From: Adenanthera pavonina | Lineage: Eukaryota; Streptophyta; Magnoliopsida; Fabales; Fabaceae | Length of the DNA stretch: 64,000 bases | Assembly: GCA_026686845.1 (NCBI GenBank) | Contig: JAIVEN010000012.1 | Coordinates: forward strand, 2,482,501 to 2,546,500 | Reading direction: 5' to 3' | Shown here: piece by piece, positions 22,486 to 34,541 of the stretch | Layout: the number at the start of each line of letters is the position of its first letter | How positions within the stretch are numbered: position 1 is the first letter of the stretch | The notes under the pieces: model-generated | Databases searched by the model: none | What the model saw: only the letters and a program-made list of their open reading frames with translations | Told to the model about the DNA's origin: nothing | Made by a program: the position numbers and the translations under genes

Positions 22486-23221
22486 CAAGTTCTATAACCA
22501 TTGCAGCAAATAGTTCAATCCAAAAGGAACAAGTCAAAATATAAATGCCAATAGATAGTGTCACTAAAACAAAGGAACAAAGATGAACAATACTAAAATT
22601 AAAACCATGAGAAACAAATGAGATCGCCTAATCAATTAAAAAAGGAAGCAGATAATGAAAGTATTGCACGGGGAACAAGGAAGCCTGTTTACATATATAT
22701 ATAAATCTGGATGATGATTGGAGGGTCCTTCACTATAGCCAAAATGTCCAGGTTGTAGCTAAATTGAGAGTATGCTACAACCAAAATATTTTAGCTACAA
22801 CCATGTTTGTGATTGCTGCAGCCAAATTCTGTTGGCTATAGCTAAATTGGATAATGATATATATATATATATTAGTATTTCTTCCATAGAAAGGGTCTAA
22901 AACATGACTAGCTTAACTTCAAAAATTTTAAATGCAAAATCCAACTACAAATCTTTAAATTTCCTCATGAAAATCATATCATAACATATCAACTCACATA
23001 AGATAACATCCAAACTCAACAAAAGCTTCATCAATTAAGATTCACCAAAATTCACAACAATAAAGCAGCACCATTCAAACATTAGCACTAGACCACCACT
23101 TTACATGTTCTCAACCTAGTAATAGCACCGTCAAACTTCTATCACCAAGAAAGTCATTATAACATTAGCATATCACATTGACCATGCAAATTTCATGGCC
23201 CATATACATGCAATGAAATTT
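22486..23221. other. Non-coding stretch, possibly 3' end of element G2
   Basis: I see no coding region. It follows the AGCAT duplication of A3 and contains a CACTA-like end and a short TA repeat (about 22857-22872). The part nearest 23221 may be the 3' untranslated region or LTR of the minus-strand element G2, because that element must continue to the left of the TRIM-like insertion, but no motif proves it. Confidence 0.4.
22727..22870 (+). mobile_element. CACTA-like terminal fragment
   Basis: CACTATAGCCAAAATG near 22730 resembles a CACTA transposon tip. It is followed by short subterminal copies of GCTACAACCA and TAGCTAAAT in both directions and by TTGGCTATAG near 22846, which inversely matches the tip. 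The closing CACTA of the other end is not found, so it is at best a remnant. Confidence 0.35.
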
Positions 23222-23770
23222 GCGTTACATAGGAGCCTTTCAATAAGTAAAATACAAAAAAAAAATTCTAATCCTAAAGCAACTAAGAGTACTTGGGGCT
23301 CAAGTAATCCTATTAGATTTAGAAAATTTTTAAAATATAACTAATTATGAAAAAGCCTAATAATAAAAAAATTCAAAGAAAAATAATAAAAATAATATTT
23401 TAATCCTAACACTATTAGATTATCTTAGAACTAGAATATCTCTTAAACCTAAGAATCAAGCTGATCTAATAGATTTTATTTATCCTTATTTAAATCTAAC
23501 TAATGATTTTGGCTCCAAAAAAATACAAATTGGAAACCAACAAAAATAAATAAACAAAATTATCTAAACAAAAAGGACCTAAAATTTCCCTACAAGGGAT
23601 CAATTGGGTAGCACCTAAAGATCTTTGAGATGCCTTCTTGATCTCCATTACTCCCCTTTTCCTAGAAAAGATTTGTTAAATCTTTATCATCTTAGGGTTA
23701 ACTTGGACTTGCTTCATTAGTTTCAATTTCCATAGTTACTTTTCCTTCATCATATATCTGAAGGGACTAA

Positions 23771-23783
23771 GGCTCTGGTACCA
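23771..23783 (-). promoter_or_regulatory. TRIM-like element primer-binding site
   Basis: Minus-strand TGGTACCAGAGCC differs by one base from the initiator tRNA-Met site TGGTATCAGAGCC. It follows the CT-rich end of the right-hand LTR. Confidence 0.65.
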
Positions 23784-23827
23784 CAAGATTTGAACAAGGG
23801 GAGAGGAAGGGAGAGGGAGAGGGTAGA

Positions 23828-24765
23828 TGTAGCATCCCAAATTTTTATGCCTAGATTATTATGCATAAGGATGTGATAGGGAAAAAGAGAAATTTTACAT
23901 AGTAGGTCCTTGATTGGAATTAAGTTTTCTTGTGATCCTTAGAAGAAAATATGTTCAGACTTTGGTTGGAATAAAGTGCAAGCTTGGTCCTTAGATGTAA
24001 TTAATTTCAAATTTTTTTATGGAAATTAAATGATAATTTAGAAATTATTATGAGGAAATATCAAAATGCCAAAATGCAAGAAGTTGAGGAATGCGATTCA
24101 AGGGAAAAGTGTGAAGATGGATAATGTAAGGACATTTTGGTTCAAAAGGAAAAAATTTCTTTCTAGTTTCTCCCTAGACATGCCTAAAGGGTATTTTTGG
24201 AAAGGAAAATGTTTCTCTCTCATTTCTCTATCTATGCTGCAATTCAAGGGGTAAAAATGGAAATTTGGTTGTGCAAATATGATGTCATGATTGGCTAAGA
24301 GGATGATGTCATAAATGCCACAACTTGGGAAGCAAGACAACTTGGACAAGAAGCTAAGTAACTTGGAAGGCAAGTAGGAAGACTTGGGATATCATATCAC
24401 TCCCAAGTTGTGATATAGCATATCGCATTTGAGGATAAGAAACTAGACAATTTATTAGAACAAATTATGAATAGTAAATTTTTTTAGAATAAATGGTACT
24501 ATTTCACAGAATGAAAGTCTAGTTTCATATTTTTTTTCATGAAATTTAGGAACAAAGGTATTTTTAGATACTTAAACCACTAGAAAAATTTTGGAGGAAT
24601 TAGTTATGAATTTTTTAAAATTGTTGTACAAGTGAGTAAAAGTAGTATGGAATAGTTTTACAATTTTTCATTCAAGGATTAGTTCAAGTTTTCTAAAGAT
24701 CAAATTTTTGGACAAAGTTAAGCATAAAGTTTATGGGAAAGATGGAGAAATGTAAGATGTAACTA
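23828..24765 (+). mobile_element. Shortened family-A LTR (A6) inside the TRIM-like LTR
   Basis: It begins TGTAGCATCCCAAAT, matching the family-A start in the A3 copy read in reverse, and ends near AAGATGTAACT at 24765. The flanks GTAGA and ATAGA agree at four of five bases. At 938 bases it lacks most of the LTR middle, including the stem-loop. No gene is present. Confidence 0.65.
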
Positions 24766-25391
24766 TAGACAGAAAGAAGGAAGAAAAGGAAGAACTCAAG
24801 AGAAAGGTATATAAAATAAGGGAAGGGACAGAAAGAAAGGGAAGAGAGGAAGAACTAGGGGGAGAGATATAGAACAAGGGAAGGGAAGGGATAGAAAGAA
24901 AATGAAGAGAAGTAGAATAGAAGAGCTTAGGGAGAGAAATCAAAATACTCAATATTATTCAATTCATTTTTAAAGATTGTGCATTATATAGGGGCCTTTA
25001 AATAGGTAAAATATAAAAAACATAATCTTAAAGCAACTAGGAATACTTGGGGCTTAACTAATCCTATTAGATCTAGAAGATCTAAAAGAGACAACTAAGT
25101 ATGAAAAAGCCTAATAAAAAAAGAAAATACAAAGAAAAATAATAAAATTAATATTTTAATCCTAACACTATTAGATAATCTCCTTAAATTTAGAAAATCT
25201 CCTAAACCTAGGAATCAAGCTTATCTAATGAATTTTAGTTATCCTAATTTAAATATAACTAATGATTTTAGCTTGAAGGAAATACATATTAGAAATTAAC
25301 AAAAATATCTAAACAAAAGGACCTAGAATTTCCTTGTAAGGGGTCATGTGGGTAGAGCCTAAAGATCTTTGAGATGCTTTGTTGATCTTCA

Positions 25392-25845
25392 TCACCAATA
25401 CTCAACAATTAATATCAAGTTAATTCATTTGGTTAGTAAAAGATAGCAATTTCCCTGGATGTGCAACAATGCAATTCAAACTTTTCTTCCCCTTGCCTCA
25501 TGCATGCTCCACATTAGTTCTAGCTCCAAGATGCAGTAATTGACATATGACTGAACTACCAAAACACAAAAGAAATACACTTCAACAACAAACATAAACT
25601 AAGGAAACTACAAACTACAAACAACTAAATAAAAACAAAAGCTAAAGTTAAGAGCTTGGGTTGCCTCCTAAGAAGCACCTGATTTATTGTCTTCAACTAG
25701 GCTCTTCATCCATTTAGCTTGCTTGTTAGCTCCTCTCTTGATTGTAGTGCTTGTTAAATGACTTCTTAGACATTTTCAGCTTGACATCTTCTCCACCAAC
25801 TCTCAAAATTATCCCTCGTTTGAAGACATCAATGATAGTTCTTGC
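25392..25845 (-). pseudogene. G2 protease tail and 3' untranslated region
   Basis: Read on minus from 25845 the protein continues RTIIDVFKRGIILRV, the usual stretch after the protease-end GRPFLATG of Athila/Tat-type gypsy elements. It stops within about 50 codons. Soon after comes a GCTTCTTAGGAGGCAACCC motif (about 25677-25659), which I know as a conserved untranslated signal after the last ORF of Athila-like elements. No RT, RNase H or integrase lies between them. The TRIM-like element sits at its left end and A7 at its right end. Confidence 0.6.
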
Positions 25846-26559
25846 TGTAAGATCCCCAATTTCATAAATGTATCATAAGAATATTTATCATAAGATACAT
25901 TGAATTGATATATGAAAAGCATGGTTGGAAAAAATATTGGATCAAATGTATTGTTTAGAAAGGATAAAAGAGTAATTTCACATGTTTGGTCCTTAACTCA
26001 AATTAAGTTCTCGTGTATGATTTATGGTGATTTTTCAAATTTATGGTTAGAAATAGGGTTTTTTAGAAATTGACCATTGTTACAGTGATTTTTGGAAAAA
26101 ATAAACTATATGAATTAAATAAATAAATAAATATCCAATTGCTTATTTTTTTCCATGTATATAATCTTTTGTACTATTTTTAGAGCCTTGAATCATCTCA
26201 AGACGAGTTTTCTAGATTTAGTTATGAATTTTCAAAGTTCACCAGGTAAAATAGATTAAGCCAAATGAATAGTAACCAACTTGATAAAAAATTGATTTAA
26301 GTTATTTTATGAAATCAAGTCTCCAAACATGCATTAATGGACATAAATGGAGCCTAATACATGGGATATGGGCCTAAGTATGAAATGTGACTTTTTTTAT
26401 ATGAGAGCTAAAGGTTCTAGCTCTTAGAGTAATATATTTGGTATAGTTTGGAAAGGAAATTATAATAAATAAATATATTATTTATTATATTTATTTATTT
26501 TTTTCTTTATGTTTGTTTATTAACTAGTTGTTATTTGTGGTGATCAAGTGTTTGAACCC

Positions 26560-27690
26560 ACAAACAACTCAATGGTGGATTATCGGTTTGAGCCACATCT
26601 TAGGCCATCAGGACCTCATGGCGAAGAAAGTAGTAGCTCCTATGTGATTTCTGTGGGTGGTATGGTAGGTATACCTTACGAGATTGGTCCTTCACATTAG
26701 GAGTCTATAACTATAGATCTGATATGTGATGAGGACAATGAGCCATTTATGGAGGAGCCTGATGGGAGATACGTTAGGAACCTGTCCTAAGAGCCCTCTT
26801 CGAGTTAAAGATCATGCAACTCAAGGAAACATGAACAGAATACAAGAACAATGAAGAACAACAATGAACAAGAACTAAAAAATAAATACGACAAAAATAA
26901 GAAGACTAAAACAAAATGTTGGTTGAAGGAATTAGACTCCAAGAGAACCCGTCTCTTGAATCTTAACTCTGGGACGCCACAAGGATCACCACTCATTGAT
27001 AAGTCCCCATTCTCTCTGACACCCAAGGTTGAGCAAGAAAGAATTCACTGAACAACAACAAAGTTGTTGAAAAGAAACTCATTCATTCATATTGTGTTTT
27101 GCAAGAGTACAAGAGGTATCTATTTATAGGCAAATATTAACCCACAAATATGAATGAATGAGTAATCACATGAGGAGCACATATTGTCTTCAAGTTATAT
27201 CTCCCAAATGGGCTTCTTTTGGGCTTGGATCATTAGCTTATATGATTGAAAACATTTTCCACACTTTCTAGCTCTTTTTGGGCTGTAGCTTGATTCAAAT
27301 TGTTGGACTTCATGCTCTTTCAAAGCTCATTGTCATGTCCAAAGATTTCAAATGCTTCATGCCTCAGTCATACTCTATCAAAGCCTCCTCAAGAGATTGA
27401 AGTTAAGGTGTTTGGGGATATTGAATAGGAGTTGGCTTTTCTTGATGATCCTGATAAAATATTCCAGATAATAGGCCACCAGATGTCAAGACAGTAGTTT
27501 ATAGGATTGTGAGAAAGATCTTTAGGGGACAGAGTTTTATTCTGAGGGTCCAGATAGAGTTTTATGAACAAAGTATCTCAGGCTTAGCATGATCTGGAAA
27601 TGCATGGGAACAAATACCTTGAGCAGCCATGGATTGACATGATACTTAGGAAGATACCTGAGGACGAGTTTTGGATGACAATCAAGGCTA
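26560..27690 (+). pseudogene. Leader ORF remnant in A7, homologue of El1 leader ORF
   Basis: Pieces read MVDYRFEPHLRPSGPHGEES, then DEDNEPFMEEPDGRYV, and after a 568-base insertion PPDVKTVVYRIVRKIF and YLEQPWIDMI..KIPEDEFW..IKAK. The last two align with the El1 leader ORF (YRVV.KFF; WIHIV..HIPSNEF..PIKAK), and both lie after a primer-binding site. Stops and shifts are common. The function is unknown; the shared protein signal suggests it was once selected. Confidence 0.5.
26826..27393 (-). mobile_element. Insertion in A7 leader, LTR/TRIM-like, unidentified
   Basis: The 568-base AT-rich segment is flanked by CTCAAG on both sides (26820-26825 and 27388-27393). It has a GCCTATAAATAGATACC TATA-like box on the minus strand near 27129. 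It interrupts the leader ORF homology exactly. No coding capacity or TG/CA ends are seen, so the class is unsure. Confidence 0.4.
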
Positions 27691-28381
27691 AGTTATTATT
27701 TTTCTATAATTTTCCCTAATTTTTTGCCTATTTAGGGTTTGTAATAGGAATAGAATTCATGATTTTGACCTAAAAATGGATTTCTTGGGTTTGAAATAGG
27801 TTAGAACAAGTGTGTTGTACAAGGAATTCCCAAAAAATATCTAAATAGAATTTCAAGATTAAAATGCCACTTTGTGAAGCAAGCGATGGGACCAATGGAT
27901 TAAGACTTTATTTTATGATGCTATAGGGTTCCAAGAGACAATTGAAGATGAAGGAAAGAGTGTGAAAAGTTTGAAAAGATTTGGAAAGTTACAAGGTAGT
28001 TATATTACCATTTATGCCTAAATATCTAGTTTTGCTTGGAATACACTATTTAGCTTTTCAGAAATTGACCATTGCTATAGTGACTTTTAGAAAAATAAAT
28101 TGTATGAATTGGCCAACTAAATATCCAGTTTCTTATTTTTCCCATGTATAGAATCTTGTGAGCTACTTTTAGAGACTAGAATCACCTCAAGAAGATTTTT
28201 CTTGATTTAGTTATAAATTTTTGAAGTTCAATGGATAAAATGGTTTAAGCCAAATGAATAGTACCCAATTTGATGAAAAATTTATTTAAGTTATTTTATG
28301 TAATCAAATCTCTAAACATGTATTAATGGACATAAATAAAGTCTAATACATGGGATATGTGCCTAAGTATGAGGTGTGACA

Positions 28382-28560
28382 AGCTGCTAGACCACTGGTA
28401 GGTGTTGACTTAACTGGGTTCATGACTTAGTAGGGACAAGGGATCTCCCCCCGGATCGGTTGCCACCAAGTAGGACTTTAGTGGCAAAGAGAGGATTTGA
28501 ACCCTCGACCCAGAAGTGACCTTCTATTTATTACATCTATGTCATTACATCATTTCTAAA
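28382..28560 (-). mobile_element. Possible tRNA-derived SINE fragment
   Basis: On the minus strand the segment holds GGGTTCAAATCC, a good polymerase III B-box, followed by a GC-rich body unlike the surrounding LTR (GGTGGCAACCGATCCGGGG). No A-box, poly-A tail or duplication was confirmed. Confidence 0.35.
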
Positions 28561-29573
28561 TGTGTTGAAATGTGTTGCCATGTTGTATTTCTCTATGATA
28601 GTGGATTGTTTTGGCTAAGATTTTGTATGAGGGCTTTGCCCAAGATGTCCTATTTCTAAGAGGAAACTCCATCAAAATTTCTACATTCAACATGGTATTT
28701 ATATGTTTTAAACGTATATGTTAAGTTCTTGATGTTTTATGATATTTTCCAAAGTTAATGTGATGATATAATGCATGTATCAATTGTTGCTAATGAGAAT
28801 TTCGTAATTGTCACCCTCAAGCTCCCAAATGTTAGGGCTAAGTCATTCCTAAGGAAAGAATGTAAGCATGGAAGAATGAAGGAGCAATATGTCGTTTTCC
28901 TTGTTAAGTTGCTACCTGTTTTTAATGTATTGTATAAATTCATGTAATTGCCCAAAAATTCATGTGTCTATTTGGACATTTACCTTATGTCTTATATGAT
29001 GTTTGGAACTGGTTTCACTCATTTTGGATTTGTATAGTAATAGTTATGAATTAATTCCCAAAACTATTATAAATTGTGACAATTTGATACACTAAAGGTT
29101 TAGTAACGTGTTCTATCCAGTAGGCATATGATCATCATGTGAAATTTATATATATGAAAACTAGACAAACATAGCTTTCATACAGAACTATTTTTACATG
29201 AATTGGCCCTGTATAGCTTGAGATATGAATTTCCAAACTTAAGGTTTAGAATCTGGACAGAAACTGGAAGATGAAAATGAATAGTAAATTTACATGAAGA
29301 AACTGTATGAATCTAAGAGATGAAAGTCCAGTTTCATATTTTTTCCATGAAGATCAAGATGTAAGATATTTTTAGGAAATTGAACCACTGTGAAACAAAT
29401 TTTATGTATTTAATTATGATTTTGTAAATTTAGCTGCACAAATGGATGAATAGGGCTGAAAAACAATTTTTACAATTTTAAGTTTTAAATTGGTTCAAGT
29501 TTCCAAAGGGAGTTTAAATGGACTCAAATGAGTATAACTACATGGGAAAGGTAATGGAATGTAAGATGTAACA

Positions 29574-30218
29574 CTTGCAGTTGCTAAAAGTGGTCTCCCA
29601 AAGATTATAGGAACTTCCTTGTCTTCCACATAGTCTACCACTACAAAGTTAGCAGGAAGATATACTTTGTCAACTTTTATAAGCACATCTTTAATAATTC
29701 CCACTAGATGAACTAAAAAATTGTTAGCAAGTTGAAGAATGAGTGTAATGGGCTTTGCCATGCCCAAGTTAGGCCATTTGAATAGAGATAAGGGATAAGG
29801 ACATCAAGTTCACAATAGCCCCTAGGTCACATAATCCATTACACATAAAAGTATCACTAGTGTTACAAGGGATGAGAAATTTCCCTGAATCCTTAGCCTT
29901 TTGTGGAAGCTTATGTTGTAACATGGTTGAGCATGTCTCAGTGAGTGCCACATTCTCAAATTTAGTGAAACTTCTCTTTTTAGTCAACACTTCTTTCAAG
30001 AATTTAGCATAGCTAAGCATGTTCTCTAAAATCTCCACAAAGAGGATATTAACACGCAACTACTTCAATATCTCCAAAAACTTAGCATATTGCTCATCTA
30101 TCTTCTTCTTGAGAAATCTTTGAGGAAATGGAAGTGGAGGCATAAGTCAAGGTTTTTCAACTACAGGATCCTTCTTTTCATATCTAGCATCATTCTCTTT
30201 CAATTGGCCATCATCTTG
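29574..30218 (-). pseudogene. G2 protease region (Athila/Tat-like gypsy)
   Basis: This would encode the end of Gag and the aspartic protease of an Athila/Tat-type element. Visible in order are PPLPFPQRFLKKKIDEQYAK, then ILFVEILENMLSYAKFLKEV, FENVALTETCSTMLQHKLPQ, SGKFLIPC, LCDLGAIVNLM (the protease active site, normally LCDLGASINLM), then VDKVYLPANFVVVDY and EVPIIFGRPLLAT. Several stops interrupt, for example before LRVNILF. It continues from the gag segment at 41949-42400 across LTR A4, and into 25845 across A7. Confidence 0.8.
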
Positions 30219-31232
30219 TGTAACACCTTACTTTTAACCTTATTTCCCATTTATTAGACCTCATTAGAGTCCAGTTATACTTGATTAGAAGATTCAATCA
30301 CATAAAAATTAAAAAAAGAATTTTCATTTTTCATGATCTTGTTCATTTGACACTTTTTTATTTTTACCGGTAAATTTTGAAAATTCATAACTAAATCTAC
30401 GAAAATCATATGAAGATGATTCAAGTTTTTAAAAATAGATAAGAACATTCTATACATGAGAAAAATATGAATTATGGAATTCACTAGGGCAATTTGTATA
30501 GTTTAATCCATGAATAATCACTATAGATTTGGTCATTTTTATTTTCCCAGGATTTTGGCCTTAAATTTAAAAATTCATATCTCACTCTGCCTTAAGCCAA
30601 TACACATGTCTAGTTTATAACTATATAGAGAAATCATATATTAGAAATCAAAAGGTCCATACAGTACTTAAATTCTTCAACAGCGGTTAGAATGGACATT
30701 TACATGACCATTTCTTGCCTCCACTTTACATGCTACAATATGTTAGTTTAGAGTGACATAATTACATTCAAGTAGAGCCTTAAAAACATACACATCATTT
30801 TTGCAAGATATTCCGAGCAAAACACTAAAGCAAGCAAACTTATCTTAATCAAAAACTTGCTTTTCCTTCCCCTTTTTCTTCTTGTGGAGTCTTACCATAT
30901 TTGAGACCTATCAAGTGAGATATTTGGAAAGAGAATAAGATTCAAAGAATCTTAGTAGCTATAACCAAATATGTACTGATCTTTCCATACAATTCATAGA
31001 AACATCATTGGAAAACATATGATCAAAATCATGCCATACAATTTCATAAAAATTTTGACATGGTAACACTTTAAAATTTGGATGGCATGTTCAAACAGCC
31101 ATCACATCTAATACATCATAAAACATCAACATCATAGCATGGCATGTTCAAAACATAATTGCAAATAACTTTAACAACTTTAACGTAATTGATAAAATAA
31201 CTACCTTCATGCTTTCCAAGTCCCACCAAACT

Positions 31233-32889
31233 TGTTGGAGATTATGCCCTAGGCCAATCATTGTATTATGAACATTATATTTCATTATGGAAAAGAAGGT
31301 GTTTTTTCTTACATTATTATATTATTTGCATGGTTTTCTTTATAATAATATCCTTGGATAAATTATTTTATCCTAAATATCCCTAGCCAATCATCTTTGT
31401 GGGAAAACTAATGAATTAAGGCTAGTACGATTTTGATTGATAATTATGTGATAATTATGTATTAAGATATAAATCAAAATCATAAGCTCCTATTAGAGAA
31501 TAGGCACTGGATTGACCCGTCATGAGATAGCTGCATGGATCAAGTTATAAGCATATCTCATATATAACCGTGTCACTAAGCTCTCAAACATGAGATCACC
31601 ATAGCTTCCTACATGCAAAACATAATACTTTGGCATTGTCAAAAGTCACCTTTAATCGGGAGATCATAAAGGCTATGATCGGGCATAGTGGAACTCATGT
31701 AGAGGAAGATGAATGGTCAAGATGGAATTTATCCCTGTAATTAATAGAGAGATATATCTGGGCCCCTCGATAAGTGAGACTGAGAAAATGCATGGCCGTG
31801 TCGAATGGAAGAGTTTCCATTTGTTCTGTCAGTCTGCTCGGAGATTGAGAAAGTGATGGTCGAGTAAAATGAGGATGACGTTTCCATGCCTCATACTTGA
31901 CCTATATATCATGAGACAAAAGGGATATGATCGGGTTATATGATAGGTTGCATTGAATCACCGATCTCATATGATTTGGGTAGTCACAATGTCTTGCTAG
32001 AGGTCACTTATGACTTGTGGGCCTAATAATGTTATTAGCCCACTGCCAACATCATATGGGCCTGCAGGGTCACACACAAGAACGGGCCAACTCGAGCTAG
32101 GTTGTCTAGATTCATTGAATCTAAAATGTGTCTAGATTCAATTAATTTAATATTCAATTTAGGGTGATAAAATTATATATATATATATATATATTAAAAT
32201 TTGAAATATATATATGTGTTTGATATATTATATATTTGATATATATTTTGAAATATATATATTATTCAAATTAATTCAAATTAATTAGTTTTAAATTTAA
32301 TTCTATATGATAGATTTAATTTTAAACTAATTCCATAATCTAAATTTGATTTATATAATAAATTAAATCTAGATTTGATTCTGGATATATATTAGATAGT
32401 TAGTTTAAATTTAATCTATTAGATAGATTTAAATTCAAACTAATCTATTTAATTAATATTTGATTTAATTTAAATTATTGATTTAAATTAAACAAATACT
32501 GAATCCTATATATATGCTGATATAGATTAGGATACAGAATCAACAGAATTTGAACTACCCTAAAGAGAAAGTGGCCATACACTCAGAAAGAAAAATTATA
32601 CGCACGAACGACAAACAGTGAAGGCTACGGACTTGTACGGAATTGTACTGACATCACAACCAGAGGTGCTAGCATGCCATTCAAGTTGGATTCGCTGTTC
32701 GTGTGGATACTGGTACAGGGAGCTGACCAATCATGTTAGTTCTTGTGGTCTGACAAAATGAAAAAGAACACCAAGGGATGTACCGGGGGTAAATTCTTTT
32801 TCTACATCTCAATCTAAACAACGTTGACGGATCCATGGGAGGGAATTTCTTATAATTTTTTCTCTGTGTGTATAATGAAATTCCCAATA
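31233..32889 (+). repeat. Copia 5' LTR
   Basis: 1657 bases, starting TGTTGGAGATT and ending CCCAATA directly before the primer-binding site. It has a long TA repeat at about 32174-32192. It is paired with 38537-40173. Confidence 0.95.
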
Positions 32890-32890
32890 G

Positions 32891-32903
32891 TGGTATCAAA
32901 GCC
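32891..32903 (+). promoter_or_regulatory. Copia primer-binding site
   Basis: TGGTATCAAAGCC, one base after the 5' LTR; it differs by one base from the initiator tRNA-Met complement TGGTATCAGAGCC. Confidence 0.9.
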
Positions 32904-34541
32904 ACGTTAATGATTGTTTAAATTAAGTTCTTGAGTATATGATTACATATATGTGATATGTGCGAACACAATTTGTCCAATTCGGTTTTTCAAATCAGTT
33001 TTCAATTTTCGTATGTAAATTTTCCATTCATTTATGTGATATATGTATTTGAAAAATCTATTCCTCAAATTGGCTTTTAATCTAATGTTATATATTTATG
33101 CAAACTATGGCTTTTGAAACAATTGTGAATCTGTTTAAACAGTTTTCATTTTCTGTTGATATATGAGGTGATGAGATTCATGTGATTTTCGTATGTAATG
33201 CGAATATGTTTCTGCATATGTATACGAGAATCTAATGTTGCAAATAGAGGATGCTCAATCGGTTTAGGAATCTATTTCGTATACGCATGTATTCAGTTTC
33301 TATTTTGTATGATGCGATTAGATAATCCTATGTAATTCGGGTTTGAAAACATGTTTCGTATTAGTATGGATTCGTTTTGGTTTTTCACATGACCAATTCA
33401 ATTTTTGTATGTGAATCTGTCTTCATATGTGATGTGTTCATGTATTTGTAAAATATATGTTTTCATGCATAACATGATGAAAAACAGCATATGCGAAACA
33501 ATTCTGGTGGATGGATTTTCAATGAGATTGATAAATCATTGGGGTTTTTCTTAAGGTACCCACTCATTCAAAAGAGTGAAAATTTAAAAAATTTCATGGG
33601 GCTCCATCCCCCCACCCTATAAGGGGCATTGCCCCTTGTCCCTGCTCGCTAACTGGCTAGTGGAACTGCTGTAGCTATCTAGTCGTAGCATAACATAATA
33701 TGATTTAATGTTAAAATTGCAAAGTTTACAGCTTTTCATTAGATGAGATATCTGTTACATGCTATGGTTTGTTTGTCTGAATTGGATGGGTATGGTGCAT
33801 GATATGGCCCTAGGATGAATTTGTGATTTTAAATACGGCCTGCGTGTCAAGCCTCTCTCTATATTCTGGATATACATTCTCTTCTCACCTCACTCCGCTC
33901 AAAAGTTCAATCGAGGTTTCTTTTGTATGTAAGTGTTATATTAGAAGAATCCTTTCATTGGCTTGGGAGGATATAGGTTAGATAGACCATATTATGACAC
34001 ATTTATTTTATGCTTTATGATAAGATCATATGCATGTATGGGATGGCACTTTTATATATGTTCATGTGATGACTACATGTATGAATAACAAAAATAAAAT
34101 AAAATCCCTTGAATTAAATTTTAAGTTTAAATGTCACCCATTAATGAGAACCTGTCAAGGCTTTTGATTGCCTAAATATAGGATTCACCAAAGTAGGATA
34201 CACTAAGGTTATCTTAGTGAGGCAGTTTGGGTAATGGTGATACTCATAAAGGTTCATGATAGTATAACTTAATTGAGACTATCAAAATAGTTTTGGGTCT
34301 CAAGGCATTAGATGGGATTAAACATGCCAGGTCATATGATGACAGGATCCCATAAAGATCTAAGAGTTACATGTGATGTAATTGGTAAATAAGTTACCTA
34401 CCTAAATAACTTAATTTTAAGCATCTTGCCAGAGCGGATTTACAATTAGGTGAAATATGGGTCTTAGCCTGCTAAACTAAATTGAGGGTTAATTTTTAGT
34501 AGAAAATTATTAATTTAATTTTGCATATTTTGTTGTAGAAA
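32904..34541 (+). other. Copia untranslated leader
   Basis: About 1.6 kb between primer site and gag. I see no coding region. It has a C/G-rich short hairpin-like segment (CCCTATAAGGGGCATTGCCCC) at about 33617-33637. A leader of this length is on the long side for copia elements. Confidence 0.6.

Larger units (their letters stand above)
23222..25391 (-). mobile_element. TRIM-like miniature LTR element, split by LTR A6
   Basis: Two direct copies of about 420 bases (25391-24972 and 23647-23222, minus) flank only about 135 bases of internal DNA. That internal DNA holds a primer-binding site (TGGTACCAGAGCC, 23783-23771) and a polypurine tract (AAAAGGGGAG, near 23656). This is the plan of a terminal-repeat retrotransposon in miniature: every cis signal, no gene. 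The LTR starts TGAAGATC / TGGAGATC and has a TATA box (CCCTATATAATGC, near 24980) followed by a long CT-rich leader. The left copy lacks the CT-rich part, so that end is truncated, and no duplication is found. It could instead be an internal-deletion relic of a larger element. Confidence 0.6.
25846..29573 (+). mobile_element. Internally deleted chromovirus copy A7
   Basis: The unit begins TGTAAGATCC and ends GATGTAACA, with a perfect CTTGC duplication (25841-25845 and 29574-29578). Inside are a shortened 5' LTR (to about 26392), a decayed primer-binding region that aligns with El1's (TTATATGAGAGC, then AGCTCTTAGAG), a leader ORF remnant, then a 3' LTR lacking its start (about 27690-29573). 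All of gag and pol is gone. A 330-base LTR end is duplicated (26060-26392 and about 28053-28381). The stem-loop survives in decayed form at 28791-28817. Confidence 0.75.

Noticed and set aside
28490..28520. tRNA gene
   Set aside because: Only a B-box-like match; no cloverleaf can be drawn.
32174..32290. TA-rich tract as a replication origin or matrix site
   Set aside because: Simple repeat within the copia LTR, present in both LTR copies; nothing more supports a function.
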